From: Lentzea xinjiangensis
GTDB lineage: Bacteria; Actinomycetota; Actinomycetes; Mycobacteriales; Pseudonocardiaceae
Assembly (NCBI RefSeq): GCF_900110955.1
Contig: NZ_FOFR01000009.1
Location: forward strand, 1-64,000
DNA: 64,000 nt
Reading direction: 5' to 3'
Shown: one piece after another, positions 48,472 to 57,756 of the stretch
How positions within the stretch are numbered: the stretch's first letter is position 1
Layout: each line of letters starts with the position of its first letter
Notes under the pieces: generated by a model
Seen by the model: only the letters and a program-made list of their open reading frames with translations
Databases searched by the model: none
Told to the model about the DNA's origin: nothing
Position numbers and translations under genes: made by a program

Positions 48472-50346
48472 ATGACCGTCGACGAGCGCGCGGCCAGACA
48501 GGTCGCCGAACAGGCCCGGGAAACCCGCTGGCAGCGACCGAGCTTCGGCAAGGAGCTCTTCCTCGGCCACTTCCGCCTCGACCTCATCCACCCGCACCCG
48601 AGCGGCAGCGCGGAGGACCGCGCGCGTGGCGAGGCGTTCCTCGAGAAGCTCCGCGAGTTCACCGAGTCCCGCATCGACAACACCGTCATCGAACGGGACG
48701 CGCAGATCCCCGACGACGTGCTGAAGGGCCTCAAGGACCTCGGCGCGTTCGGCATGAAGATCAAGCCCGAGTACGGCGGCGTCGGCCTCACCCAGGTCTA
48801 CTACAACAAAGCCCTCATGCTGGTCGGCAGCGCGAACCCCGCGGTCGGCGCGATGCTCTCGGCGCACCAGTCGATCGGCGTCCCGCAGCCGATCGCGATG
48901 TTCGGCAGCCCCGAGCAGAAGCAGGAGTTCCTGCCGAGGTGCGCCAAGGGCGAGATCACCGCGTTCCTGCTCACCGAACCGGACGTCGGCAGCGACCCGG
49001 CGAGGCTCGGCACCACGGCCGTCCCGGACGGCGACGACTACGTCCTCAACGGCGTCAAGCTCTGGACCACCAACGGTGTCGTGGCCGACCTCCTCGTCGT
49101 CATGGCCCAGGTGCCGGAACGGGGCATCACCGCGTTCGTCGTGGAGGCCGGCGCCGAGGGCATCACGGTCGAGAACCGCAACGCGTTCATGGGCCTGCGC
49201 GGCCTGGAGAACGGCGTCACGAGGTTCCACGACGTCCGCGTCCCGAAGAAGAACGTCATCGGCAAGGAGGGCGCGGGCCTCAAGATCGCGCTCGCCACGC
49301 TCAACACCGGCCGCCTCAGCCTCCCCGCGCTGTGCGCCGGCAGCGCCAAGTGGTGCCTGAAGGTCGCCCGCGAGTGGAGCACCGAACGCGTCCAGTGGGG
49401 TCTGCCGGTCGGCAGGCACGAGGCCATCGCCGGCAAGATCGCCTACATCGCCGCGACCGCGTACGCGCTGGAAGCCGTGCTGGACCTGAGCTCCGAGCTC
49501 GCGGACGCCGGCGAGCACGACATCCGCATCGAGGCCGCGCTCGCCAAGCTCTACGCGAGCGAGAAGGCCTGGCTGGTGGCCGACGAGCTGGTCCAGGTCC
49601 GCGGCGGGCGCGGCTACGAGACCGCGCAGTCCCAGGCCGCGCGCGGGGAACGCGGCGTCGCGGCCGAGCAGGTCCTCCGCGACCTGCGGATCAACCGGAT
49701 CTTCGAGGGCTCCACCGAGATCATGCACCTGCTGATCGCCAGGGAGGCCGTCGACGCCCACCTGTCCGTGGCGGGCGACATCATCGACCCGGACGCCGAC
49801 CGGCAGGCCAAGATCAGGGCCGCGGCCAAGGCGGGCGGGTTCTACGCCAAGTGGTTCCCGACCCTCATCGTCGGCAAGGGGCAGAGCCCGGCCGGGTACA
49901 CCGAGTTCGGCCCGCTCGCGAGGCACCTGCGGTTCGTCGAGCGGTCGGCCCGCAAGCTGGCGCGGCAGACGTTCTACGCCATGTCGCGGTGGCAGGGGAA
50001 GATGGAGCGCAAGCAGCGGTTCCTCAGCCGGATCGTGGACATCGGCGCCGAGCTGTTCGCCATCAGCGCCGCCTGTGTGCGGGCCGTGCAGGACCGGAAC
50101 CCGAACTCGCAGCAGCTCGCGGACGCGTTCGCGAAGCAGGCGCGGATCAGGGTCGACGAGCTGTTCGAGAAGCTCTGGAAGAACACCGACGACAGCGACC
50201 AGGTGGTCGCGAGGCAGGTCCTCGACGGCAACTACGCGTGGCTGGAGGACGGCGTCGTCGACGTGTCGATCCCGGGACCGTGGATCGCCGACTCCACCCA
50301 CCGCGCGTCGACGGCGGCGAACGTCCACCGGCCGACACCGCGTTAG
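48472..50346 (+). CDS. Acyl-CoA dehydrogenase, very-long-chain type
   Basis: 624 residues, longer than the usual 380-400 and similar in length to VLCAD/ACAD9-like enzymes, with an extra C-terminal helical domain of about 180 residues. It oxidises acyl-CoA to trans-2-enoyl-CoA with FAD. Core motifs: FLLTEPDVGSDPARLGT, the FAD/ETF region with VQVRGGRGYETAQ, and RINRIFEGSTEIMHLLIARE. ATG with CGGAGGTAACC upstream. It stands alone, with tandem hairpins after it. Confidence 0.9.
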   Translation: MTVDERAARQVAEQARETRWQRPSFGKELFLGHFRLDLIHPHPSGSAEDRARGEAFLEKLREFTESRIDNTVIERDAQIPDDVLKGLKDLGAFGMKIKPEYGGVGLTQVYYNKALMLVGSANPAVGAMLSAHQSIGVPQPIAMFGSPEQKQEFLPRCAKGEITAFLLTEPDVGSDPARLGTTAVPDGDDYVLNGVKLWTTNGVVADLLVVMAQVPERGITAFVVEAGAEGITVENRNAFMGLRGLENGVTRFHDVRVPKKNVIGKEGAGLKIALATLNTGRLSLPALCAGSAKWCLKVAREWSTERVQWGLPVGRHEAIAGKIAYIAATAYALEAVLDLSSELADAGEHDIRIEAALAKLYASEKAWLVADELVQVRGGRGYETAQSQAARGERGVAAEQVLRDLRINRIFEGSTEIMHLLIAREAVDAHLSVAGDIIDPDADRQAKIRAAAKAGGFYAKWFPTLIVGKGQSPAGYTEFGPLARHLRFVERSARKLARQTFYAMSRWQGKMERKQRFLSRIVDIGAELFAISAACVRAVQDRNPNSQQLADAFAKQARIRVDELFEKLWKNTDDSDQVVARQVLDGNYAWLEDGVVDVSIPGPWIADSTHRASTAANVHRPTPR

Positions 50347-50354
50347 CCCGTTGC

Positions 50355-50440
50355 TGCACTGGGCAGGCTGATGGTGGTGCGGCGCGGCACCTGCCCAGTG
50401 CACGGCCGGTAGGGGCTACGTCCCCCGCATCCCCTACCGG
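50355..50440 (+). terminator. Two tandem hairpins after the acyl-CoA dehydrogenase
   Basis: TGCACTGGGCAGG (50355-50367) pairs with 50390-50402 over a 22-nt loop; CCGGTAGGGG (50406-50415) pairs with 50431-50440. There is no T-run, but two strong stems in succession fit a terminator. The rest of the gap to 50,742 holds nothing else that I recognise. Confidence 0.6.
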
Positions 50441-50742
50441 CTCCCCTTGCAACGGAAGGACACAACTTCCTCCAGGTGGAGGTTCCGTAACGCTATGCCA
50501 CAAAACACCGTTAACAGTTACGACAATTGAGTGAATGAGCAGGTAGGAGGCACTCAACTACTCTCAGAGAGTAACTCCTCACACTGCCATCAGAATGCGG
50601 CCGCGCCCTCTCGACACAGCTCTCCCGCCGTCCACTTCGGACGCCTACCCCGCGGCCGAGCGGCAGCCCCCGGACGGCGCAACCGGACCACGCGGGCAAC
50701 CGCGGAGAGGACAGGTTCCGCGACAACTTTGACCCGGTCTCT

Positions 50743-50756
50743 TGACAACGATGTCA
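50743..50756. promoter_or_regulatory. LacI-type operator upstream of the GH92 gene
   Basis: TGACAACGATGTCA: near-palindrome with 5-bp perfect outer arms and a central CG, the form bound by LacI-family regulators that control glycoside hydrolases in actinomycetes. It also contains TTGACA, a possible -35 element. It ends 49 bp before the start codon. No LacI gene is in the window. Confidence 0.55.
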
Positions 50757-50805
50757 GGTGCAGAAACGCTCCCTCGCAAATGGGGCAGGCGGCGGAAGGG
50801 TTGCA

Positions 50806-53800
50806 ATGAGGCAACTGCGGAAGAGACGACCAACAACTCTGTTGAGCGTTGCGATCACTGCGACACTGGTGTGCGGCATCACCAACGGCTTCGCGGCCGC
50901 CGCACCAGAGGAGTCAGGCGTGGGCTTTTCGTCGTCCTTTGAGGACGGTCAACCGCAACCATCGTGGTCCAACGCGGTCGAGACCGACGCGGCGGGCAAG
51001 CCGAAGTCGGCGGGTGTGATCGGCTCGGACGGCACCGGCATCCCCGGCAACGTCTCCGACAAGGTGCTCGAGGTGAGGGCCAACGGTGAGAACGCCGACT
51101 CGGGCGAGGTGAAGGAGAACCTCGTCGACGGCAGCGTCAACACCAAGTGGCTGGTCTTCGCCACGACCGGCTGGGCGACGTTCCGCTTCGGCGAGGCCCA
51201 GACCATCAGGAGGTACGCGCTCTCGTCGGCGAACGACTCGCCCGAGCGCGACCCGAAGAACTGGACCCTGCAGGGGTCGAACAACGGCACCGACTGGACC
51301 GTCGTCGACACCCGCACCGGCGAGGCGTTCGCCGAGCGCTTCCAGACCAAGACCTACGACATCGCCTCGCCGGCGGCGTTCACCCACTACAAGCTCGACG
51401 TGACGCTGAACAACGGCTCCACGAACATCGTGCAGCTCGCCGAGGTCCAGCTCTCCGACGGCTCCACGACTCCCCCGCCGCCGAACATGCGCAGCGTCAC
51501 CGGCAACGGCCCCACGGGCGGCTACACGGCCAAGGCGCGGGTCGGCTGGACGGGTGTGAAGGCGTTCCGCACGCAGGGCCGCCACACGACCGAGGGCCGC
51601 GCGTACAGCTACAACAAGGTCTTCGACGTCGACGTCAAGGTCGGCGCCAAGACCGAGCTGTCGTACATGATCTTCCCGGACTTCGTGACCGACAACCTGA
51701 ACTACCCGAGCACGTACTCGTCGGTGGACCTGGCGTTCTCCGACGGCACGTACCTGAGCGACCTCAAGGCGGTGGACCAGCACGGCGCGGTGCTGTCGCC
51801 GCAGGGCCAGGGCGCGGGCAAGTTCCTGTACGCCAACCAGTGGAACAAGGTGGCGGCCACGATCGGCGCGGTCGCGGCCGGCAAGACGATCAAGCGGATC
51901 CTCGTCGCCTACGACGGCCCCAAGGGCCCGACGGAGTTCGGCGCCTGGTTCGACGACATCCGGATCGGCGACGTCGTCACGAAGCAGTACGCCAAGCCGT
52001 CGGACTACGTGCTGACCACGCGCGGCACGAACTCGAACGGCTCGTTCTCGCGGGGCAACAACTTCCCGGCGACCGCGGTGCCGCACGGCTTCAACTTCTG
52101 GTCCCCGATGACCAACGCGGGCTCGATCTCCTGGTTGTACGAGTACCAGCAGCGCAACAACGCGCAGAACCTGCCGACGTTGCAGGCGTTCACCGCCTCC
52201 CACGAGCCCAGCCCGTGGATGGGTGACCGCCAGACGTTCCAGGTCATGCCCTCGGACAAGGCGCCCACCCAGGACCGCGCGCTGCGGTCGCTGCCGTTCA
52301 AGCACGACAACGAGGTCGCGAAGGCGCACTACTACGGCGTGACCTTCGAGAACGGCATGAAGACCGAGATCGCGCCGACCGACCACGCGGCGGTCTTCCG
52401 GTTCACGTTCGCCGACAGGGGCGAGAAGAACCTGGTGTTCGACAACGTCAGCAACCTCGGTGGTCTCACCCTGGACGCGGCCAGCGGCGTCGTCACGGGC
52501 TACTCGGACGTCAAGAGCGGCCTCTCGACCGGCGCGACCCGCCTGTTCGTCTACGGCAAGGTCGACAAGGCCGTCACGGCGAGCGGCAGGCTGACCGGCG
52601 CGGGCCGTGACAACGTGGGCGGCTACTTCTCGTTCGCCGACAAGACCGTCGAGCTGCGGATCGCCACCTCGCTCATCTCGGTGGACCAGGCTCGGGCCAA
52701 CCTCGAGCAGGAGGTCAGCGGCTCGGACACGTTCGACTCGGTGCGCGACCGCGCGCAGGCGGCGTGGGACGAGGTCCTCGGCATCATCACCGTCGAGGGT
52801 GCGTCCGAAGAGCAGCTCATCACGCTCTACTCCAACATGTACCGGCTCTACCTCTACCCGAACTCGGGCTTCGAGAAGGTCGGCGACAAGATCCAGTACG
52901 CGTCCCCGGTGGCGCCCGCGGTCGGTGAGAACACGCCGACCAGGACCGGCGCGAAGATCGTCGACGGGAAGATCTACGTCAACAACGGCTTCTGGGACAC
53001 CTACCGCACGACCTGGCCCGCCTACAGCCTCTTCACCCCGTCCAAGGCGGGTGAGATGGCCGACGGCTTCGTCCAGCAGTACAAGGACGGCGGCTGGATC
53101 TCGCGCTGGTCCTCCCCCGGCTACGCGGACCTGATGACCGGCACGAGCTCCGACGTGGCGTTCGCCGACGCCTACCTCAAGGGCGTGTCGAACTTCGACA
53201 TCAAGGCGGCCTACGACGCCGCGGTGAAGAACGCGTCCGTCGTGCCGCCGAGCAACAACGTCGGCCGCAAGGGCATGGACCGGTCGATCTTCCTCGGCTG
53301 GACCGGCAACGACCAGCTCCACGAGGCGTGGTCGTGGGCGATCGAGGGCTACCTCAACGACTTCGGCATCGCGTCGATGGCGAAGGCGCTGCACGAGAAG
53401 ACGGGCGAGAAGCGGTACGCCGAGGAGCACGAGTACTTCCTCAACCGCGCCCAGAACTACGTGCTGACCTTCGACAAGCGGATCGACTTCTTCCAGGGCC
53501 GCAACGTCGACGGCTCGTGGCGCGTCGAGGACCCGGCGAAGTACAACCCGCAGGACTGGCGCTACGACTACACCGAGACCAACGGCTGGAACATGGCCTT
53601 CACGGTGCCGCACGACGGGCAGGGTCTCGCGAACCTGTACGGCGGGCGGGACAAGCTGGCGCAGAAGCTCGACCAGTTCTTCACGCTGCCCGAGACGGCC
53701 AAGTTCCCCGGCGGCTACGGCGGCGTGATCCACGAGATGATCGAGGCGCGGGACGTGCGGATGGGCCAGTACGGCCACTCCAACCAGCCGTCGCACCACA

Positions 53801-55038
53801 TCGCCTACATGTACAACTACGCGGGCCAGCCCGCGCGGACGGCCGAGAAGGTGCGCGAGATCCTCTCGCGCCTGTACGTGGGCAGCGAGCAGGGCCAGGG
53901 CTACGCCGGTGACGAGGACAACGGCGAGATGTCCGCGTGGCACCTGTTCTCGTCGCTGGGCTTCTACCCGCTGCAGATGGGCAAGCCGGCCTACGCGATC
54001 GGCTCGCCGCTGTTCACCAAGGCGACCGTGAAGCTGGAGAACGGCAAGAAGCTGGTGGTCAACGCGCCCAAGAACAGCGCGAAGAACATCTACGTGCAGG
54101 GTGTGAAGGTCAACGGCAAGACGTGGAACAAGACGTCGCTGCCGCACGACGTGCTCGCGGCCGGCGCCACGATCGACTTCGACATGGGCCCGAAGCCCTC
54201 CGCGTGGGGCACCGGCGCGAACGACGTGCCGGACTCGATCACCACCGGCGACGCGGTCCCGGCGCCGTTGCGCGACGTCTCCTCCGGCGTTGCCACCGGT
54301 GCGCTGGTGGACAACAACTCCGGCACCTCCGCGGTGGTGAGGTCGTTCGACTTCAAGGCCGCCGACGCCAAGGAGAAGGCGGAGTTCTACACGCTGACCA
54401 ACGCGAAGACGGGCACGTCCCCGTCGGCGTGGGAGCTCAAGGCCTCCTACGACGGCAAGACGTGGGCGACGGTCGACAAGCGCTCCGGTGAGAACTTCCA
54501 GTGGCAGCAGTACACCCGGTCGTTCAAGATCGCCTCACCGGGTCGCTACAACTTCTACCGGCTGGAGTTCTCCGGCGACGTGGCACTGGCCGAGTTCGAG
54601 CTGATGGCGAAGCCGCTGCCCGCGCCGGCCACCACGGTGACCGGCACCGTCAACGGTCCGCTGCAGGTCAAGGGCGTGACCTATGTGGACGGTGCCACGG
54701 TGAGCGGTCCGGTGACGGTCGCGCGCGGCGCCACGCTGTACGTCTTCGGTGGCGAGATCAAGGGCCCGCTGTCGGCGGCGGACGCGGCCTCGGTGGTGCT
54801 CGTGGGCACCCGCGTGGCCGGTCCGGTGACCGTGCACGGCTCTTCGACCGAGGTCGCGCTGGAGAACACGTCGGTCAGTGGCCCTGTGTCGCTGACGTCG
54901 AACAAGACCCGGTCGGTCGTGGCGTTCTCCACGGTCGGGGGCCCGCTGTCCTGCACGGGCAACACCCCCGAGCCGTCCGGCAACGGCTTCACCAACGACG
55001 TGAAGGGGCCGAAGGCAGGACAGTGCGCTGGGCTGTAA
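50806..55038 (+). CDS. Secreted GH92 alpha-mannosidase with F5/8-type domains and C-terminal beta-solenoid-like repeats
   Basis: 1,410 residues. A Sec signal peptide (MRQLRKRRPTTLLSVAITAT... cleaved near AAAA, about 33) is followed by an F5/8 type C (discoidin) domain at about 70-200, the GH92 N-terminal beta-sandwich and the (alpha/alpha)6 catalytic domain to about 1100. Calcium and catalytic-site segments are seen at VIHEMIEARD (near 975) and GDEDNGEMSAW (1035-1045), whose paired Asp are the family's base residues. A second discoidin-like domain (about 1200-1290) precedes a repeat domain with GPV/GPL turns. It would remove mannose from glycans outside the cell. ATG with GGAAGGG upstream. 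Confidence 0.92.
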   Translation: MRQLRKRRPTTLLSVAITATLVCGITNGFAAAAPEESGVGFSSSFEDGQPQPSWSNAVETDAAGKPKSAGVIGSDGTGIPGNVSDKVLEVRANGENADSGEVKENLVDGSVNTKWLVFATTGWATFRFGEAQTIRRYALSSANDSPERDPKNWTLQGSNNGTDWTVVDTRTGEAFAERFQTKTYDIASPAAFTHYKLDVTLNNGSTNIVQLAEVQLSDGSTTPPPPNMRSVTGNGPTGGYTAKARVGWTGVKAFRTQGRHTTEGRAYSYNKVFDVDVKVGAKTELSYMIFPDFVTDNLNYPSTYSSVDLAFSDGTYLSDLKAVDQHGAVLSPQGQGAGKFLYANQWNKVAATIGAVAAGKTIKRILVAYDGPKGPTEFGAWFDDIRIGDVVTKQYAKPSDYVLTTRGTNSNGSFSRGNNFPATAVPHGFNFWSPMTNAGSISWLYEYQQRNNAQNLPTLQAFTASHEPSPWMGDRQTFQVMPSDKAPTQDRALRSLPFKHDNEVAKAHYYGVTFENGMKTEIAPTDHAAVFRFTFADRGEKNLVFDNVSNLGGLTLDAASGVVTGYSDVKSGLSTGATRLFVYGKVDKAVTASGRLTGAGRDNVGGYFSFADKTVELRIATSLISVDQARANLEQEVSGSDTFDSVRDRAQAAWDEVLGIITVEGASEEQLITLYSNMYRLYLYPNSGFEKVGDKIQYASPVAPAVGENTPTRTGAKIVDGKIYVNNGFWDTYRTTWPAYSLFTPSKAGEMADGFVQQYKDGGWISRWSSPGYADLMTGTSSDVAFADAYLKGVSNFDIKAAYDAAVKNASVVPPSNNVGRKGMDRSIFLGWTGNDQLHEAWSWAIEGYLNDFGIASMAKALHEKTGEKRYAEEHEYFLNRAQNYVLTFDKRIDFFQGRNVDGSWRVEDPAKYNPQDWRYDYTETNGWNMAFTVPHDGQGLANLYGGRDKLAQKLDQFFTLPETAKFPGGYGGVIHEMIEARDVRMGQYGHSNQPSHHIAYMYNYAGQPARTAEKVREILSRLYVGSEQGQGYAGDEDNGEMSAWHLFSSLGFYPLQMGKPAYAIGSPLFTKATVKLENGKKLVVNAPKNSAKNIYVQGVKVNGKTWNKTSLPHDVLAAGATIDFDMGPKPSAWGTGANDVPDSITTGDAVPAPLRDVSSGVATGALVDNNSGTSAVVRSFDFKAADAKEKAEFYTLTNAKTGTSPSAWELKASYDGKTWATVDKRSGENFQWQQYTRSFKIASPGRYNFYRLEFSGDVALAEFELMAKPLPAPATTVTGTVNGPLQVKGVTYVDGATVSGPVTVARGATLYVFGGEIKGPLSAADAASVVLVGTRVAGPVTVHGSSTEVALENTSVSGPVSLTSNKTRSVVAFSTVGGPLSCTGNTPEPSGNGFTNDVKGPKAGQCAGL

Positions 55039-55063
55039 CGCCCAACTGATCCTCTCGCGGACA

Positions 55064-55100
55064 GGAAAAGCCGCGTTCCGTCACGGAACGCGGCTTTTCC
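55064..55100. terminator. Bidirectional terminator after the GH92 gene
   Basis: Perfect 17-bp stem GGAAAAGCCGCGTTCCG and complement around a 3-nt loop, with A and T runs at the base of the stem, between convergent genes. The next 200 bp up to the CDF transporter stop show nothing else. Confidence 0.9.
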
Positions 55101-55300
55101 CATTCACCTGAAAGGATCTATCCCCTTCGGACATACTCCGATGAGATCTTGACGAATCACGTTGTGGTGACCGGGAGGCTCTAGTGGTGCCGTTCGAACG
55201 AGGCCGTGTCCGAGTCGCGGTGCCACACCCGCGGACCCCGGTCGTTCCGTCACGAACGGGAGCGCCGTCGACGAAGGACGGGATCCGCGACCTGCCCGCC

Positions 55301-56209
55301 TCACCACGAAAGCTCGCGGCACCGCTGCGCTGACGAACCGCCCTCGACCTGCAACGTCGCGTGCTCGATGTGGTACTTGCTCGCCAGCAACGCCTGCGCG
55401 GCCTTGAGCACGGCCTCGTGATCGGCGTCCGGCGCGGTCGTGAGGTGAGCGGAAGCCACCTCCATGCCGCTGGTGAGCGTCCACACGTGCAGGTCGTGCG
55501 CCTCGGTGACCCCGGGGATCAGCGCGAGGCTCTTCTGCATCTCGGTGACGTCCAGCCGCTCCGGCGCGTGCTGGAAGAGGATGTGCAGCGCGTTCCTGGC
55601 GAGGCCGTACGTCCGCGGCAGCACCCACAGGCCGATCAGCACACCCATGATCGGGTCCGCGTACTTCCAGCCGGTGGTGATGGTGACCAGCGCGGAGACG
55701 AGCACGCCCACCGACCCGATCAGGTCGGCCAAGACCTCGAGGTACGCGCCCTTGACGTTGATGCTGTCCTTGGCGCCCTCCTTGAGGACGCCGAAGCTGA
55801 CGAGGTTGGCCACGAGCCCCAGCACCGCGGCCACCAGGACGGGCCACCCTGGCACGCTGGGCGGGTCCTGGAACCGCCCCACCGCCTCGTAGACCACGTA
55901 CCCGGCCACCCCGAAGAGCAGCACCGCGTTGGCGAGCGCAGCGAGGACCTCGGCCCGGTAGAACCCGAACGTGCGGTTCCGGCCGGCCTTGGCCCGGCGG
56001 GCCACCATGATCGCCGCCAGCGCCATGCCGACCCCGAGCACGTCGGTGAGCATGTGGGCGGCGTCCGAGATCAGCGCAAGCGAGGACGTGGCGAACCCGA
56101 CCGCGAACTCCACCACCATGAAGACCGCGCCGATGCCGAACGCGATCCACAACTTGCCGGTGTGCTGCCCGCCGGCGGACGCCGCTCCGTGTCCATGGCC
56201 GTGACCCAT
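55301..56209 (-). CDS. Cation diffusion facilitator (CDF) metal exporter
   Basis: About 302 residues with six helices and a cytoplasmic C-terminal domain (TEAHDLHVWTLTSGMEVASA). The His-rich N terminus (MGHGHGHG) and the helix-2 HMLTD metal site match ZitB/CzcD-type Zn2+/H+ antiporters. In helix 5 the expected HxxxD reads EVLAD, so one zinc ligand is Glu. Start at ATG 56209 or four codons earlier. A CATGCGCATG palindrome (56229-56238) lies just upstream and could be a metal-regulator site. Confidence 0.88.
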   Translation of the reverse strand: MGHGHGHGAASAGGQHTGKLWIAFGIGAVFMVVEFAVGFATSSLALISDAAHMLTDVLGVGMALAAIMVARRAKAGRNRTFGFYRAEVLAALANAVLLFGVAGYVVYEAVGRFQDPPSVPGWPVLVAAVLGLVANLVSFGVLKEGAKDSINVKGAYLEVLADLIGSVGVLVSALVTITTGWKYADPIMGVLIGLWVLPRTYGLARNALHILFQHAPERLDVTEMQKSLALIPGVTEAHDLHVWTLTSGMEVASAHLTTAPDADHEAVLKAAQALLASKYHIEHATLQVEGGSSAQRCRELSW

Positions 56210-56277
56210 GCTCCGGAACATATAGCGACATGCGCATGAGTGCAATCCGGGATATTCCCCACCACGCGTTGTCGTGA

Positions 56278-56308
56278 CGCAGGCCACCCGCGGGACGGGT
56301 GGCCTGCG
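56278..56308 (-). terminator. Terminator after the secreted hydrolase gene
   Basis: Perfect 13-bp stem CGCAGGCCACCCG and complement with a CGGGA loop, directly after the stop at 56314. Confidence 0.75.
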
Positions 56309-56313
56309 ACGAC

Positions 56314-57156
56314 TCACCTGCGTGACGCCTGAGCGACCACGCGCTGCACCGCCTGCACGGCGACCTCGGGCTCGTCCAGGTAGACGTAGTGGCCACTACC
56401 GGCCGCGGTGCCGAGCGCGGCGCGGCAGGACAACCCGAGCCAAGCGCGCTGCCCGCGCCCCCACGCCTGCTCCAGAGCGGCCCCGTACTCCGGCACCTCC
56501 GCGAGGTACGGCTGACCGTGCTGCACAACCTCGACGGGAATGTTCCCCGCGGACCGCACCGGTCCGTCATCGATGACGAGCCGCTCGGGGTTCTCCCCGC
56601 GGAACACGGCCAACGACTGCGCCCGCAGCTCCGCTCCGACTCCGGTGGCGTTCTCGGGAACCGCCCGCTGGAGATCGGCGATCATCGTCGGCGAAGTGGC
56701 GTCCATCAACACGACCCCGGCGACCTCCCGCCGGTGGTCCGGCGCGTAACGCGCGGCGATCAACCCGCCCAGCGAGTGACCGGCCAGCACGACCGGCCTG
56801 CCACCGGACACCTCCCGGATCACCTTGGTCAACACCGCACCGGCGCTACCGAAGGTCTGCGGCCCGTCCGGCTGGTCGCTGCGCCCCTCCCCGAGCCGGT
56901 CGTAGGAACACACCCGGTTCGACCCGCTCAACGCCTCCTGCAACCCCGCCATCCGCTCCAGCCCGTCACCGAGGCCCGCCATCAGCAGCACGACCGGCTT
57001 GCCCTTCTGCCGCACCCCGGAGCACGAAACGTGCACCGACCGCCCGCCGACGCTGACCTGCGCGCTGGACGGCTCCTGGCCGGCCATCGCGACCCCGCCG
57101 GAAGCGGCGGTGGCGAGCAGGGCGATCACGGCGGACTTCTTGAGGTGGCGGAACAT
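56314..57156 (-). CDS. Secreted alpha/beta hydrolase
   Basis: 280 residues with a Sec signal peptide (KKSAVIALLATAASGGVAMA). The nucleophile Ser is in LAGHSLGGLIAARY, the acid probably in VLMDATSP or later, and the His in GSGHYVYLDEPE. The oxyanion strand VVLLMAGLGDGLERM fits the fold. Substrate unknown; esterase or haloperoxidase-like relatives exist. ATG has GGGAG 5 nt upstream. Monocistronic. Confidence 0.85.
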   Translation of the reverse strand: MFRHLKKSAVIALLATAASGGVAMAGQEPSSAQVSVGGRSVHVSCSGVRQKGKPVVLLMAGLGDGLERMAGLQEALSGSNRVCSYDRLGEGRSDQPDGPQTFGSAGAVLTKVIREVSGGRPVVLAGHSLGGLIAARYAPDHRREVAGVVLMDATSPTMIADLQRAVPENATGVGAELRAQSLAVFRGENPERLVIDDGPVRSAGNIPVEVVQHGQPYLAEVPEYGAALEQAWGRGQRAWLGLSCRAALGTAAGSGHYVYLDEPEVAVQAVQRVVAQASRR

Positions 57157-57370
57157 CGGGTCTCCCAGCGGGTCTGCGACTTGTGTTCTCTGACGCCGCC
57201 AACGCTATGGACTTCCCTGCTCCGGATCATCACCGCGCAGTGGACACCTGGCGGTAGCTCTTACGGGGGACATGTGCCGCTTTCGACCTCGCTACCAGCG
57301 CAAACGCCTTCGTGGGGGGTGCGTGCGCAAATGCTTCGCGCGGATGCGCTAGGATCTTCCACGTAGCTAC

Positions 57371-57445
57371 GGCCCCCGTAGCTCAGGGGATAGAGCACCG
57401 CCCTCCGGAGGCGGGTGCGCAGGTTCGAATCCTGCCGGGGGCACC
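57371..57445 (+). tRNA. tRNA-Arg (anticodon CCG)
   Basis: Complete cloverleaf: acceptor GCCCCCG/CGGGGGC, D arm with AGCTCAGGGGATAGAGC, anticodon stem CCGCC/GGCGG with loop CTCCGGA (anticodon CCG at 57404-57406, reads CGG), T arm GGTTCGAATCC, discriminator A and encoded CCA. The antisense frame gives the well-known false protein fragment QDSNLRTRLRRAVLYPLSYG. Confidence 0.97.
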
Positions 57446-57756
57446 ACGCTTGAACAGCACGAGCAGAGCTTTGCTTCGAAAGGGCCGCGACCGCCTCGGT
57501 TGCGGCCCTTTCTGCTGCCCCGACCCTGTCTCCGGTCAGGGTGATGCGGCGTTCGCAGTCGTAGTGGATCGCGTTGCCGAACAGCCGCCGGTGGCAGTGC
57601 ATGCAGGACGTGTGGCTGCACAGGCGGTAGACCCGTCAGATCGCGTCCAGCGGAGAAGGCTCGCAGCCGCCGTTCTCTCGGAGCTGGCAGGATGTGGCGC
57701 AGGGAGTCGCGCCTGTCGGACGCGCGTTCCCTTTACCGGCCCGAGGATTGGACGCA
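57446..57756 (+). terminator. tRNA terminator and gene-free gap
   Basis: AAAGGGCCGCGACC (57478-57491) pairs with 57497-57510 over a 5-nt loop and is followed by CTGCTG; this is the tRNA terminator. The other 250 bp up to the next gene contain no supported gene. A minus-strand stretch CMHCHRRLFGNAIHYDCERR looks like a zinc-ribbon scrap but has no start or context. Confidence 0.6.

Noticed and set aside
50914-54147. Long minus-strand open frame opposite the GH92 gene
   Set aside because: Composition (Arg/Val/Asp/Leu-rich, no motif) is typical of antisense frames in high-GC DNA; the plus strand is clearly coding.
55104-56570. 488-codon minus-strand frame over the CDF transporter
   Set aside because: Shadow of the CDF gene in another frame; the 302-residue transporter has all family motifs.
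57261-57602. Minus-strand frame containing QDSNLRTRLRRAVLYPLSYG
   Set aside because: It is the antisense translation of the tRNA-Arg gene, a well-known false annotation; no independent coding evidence.
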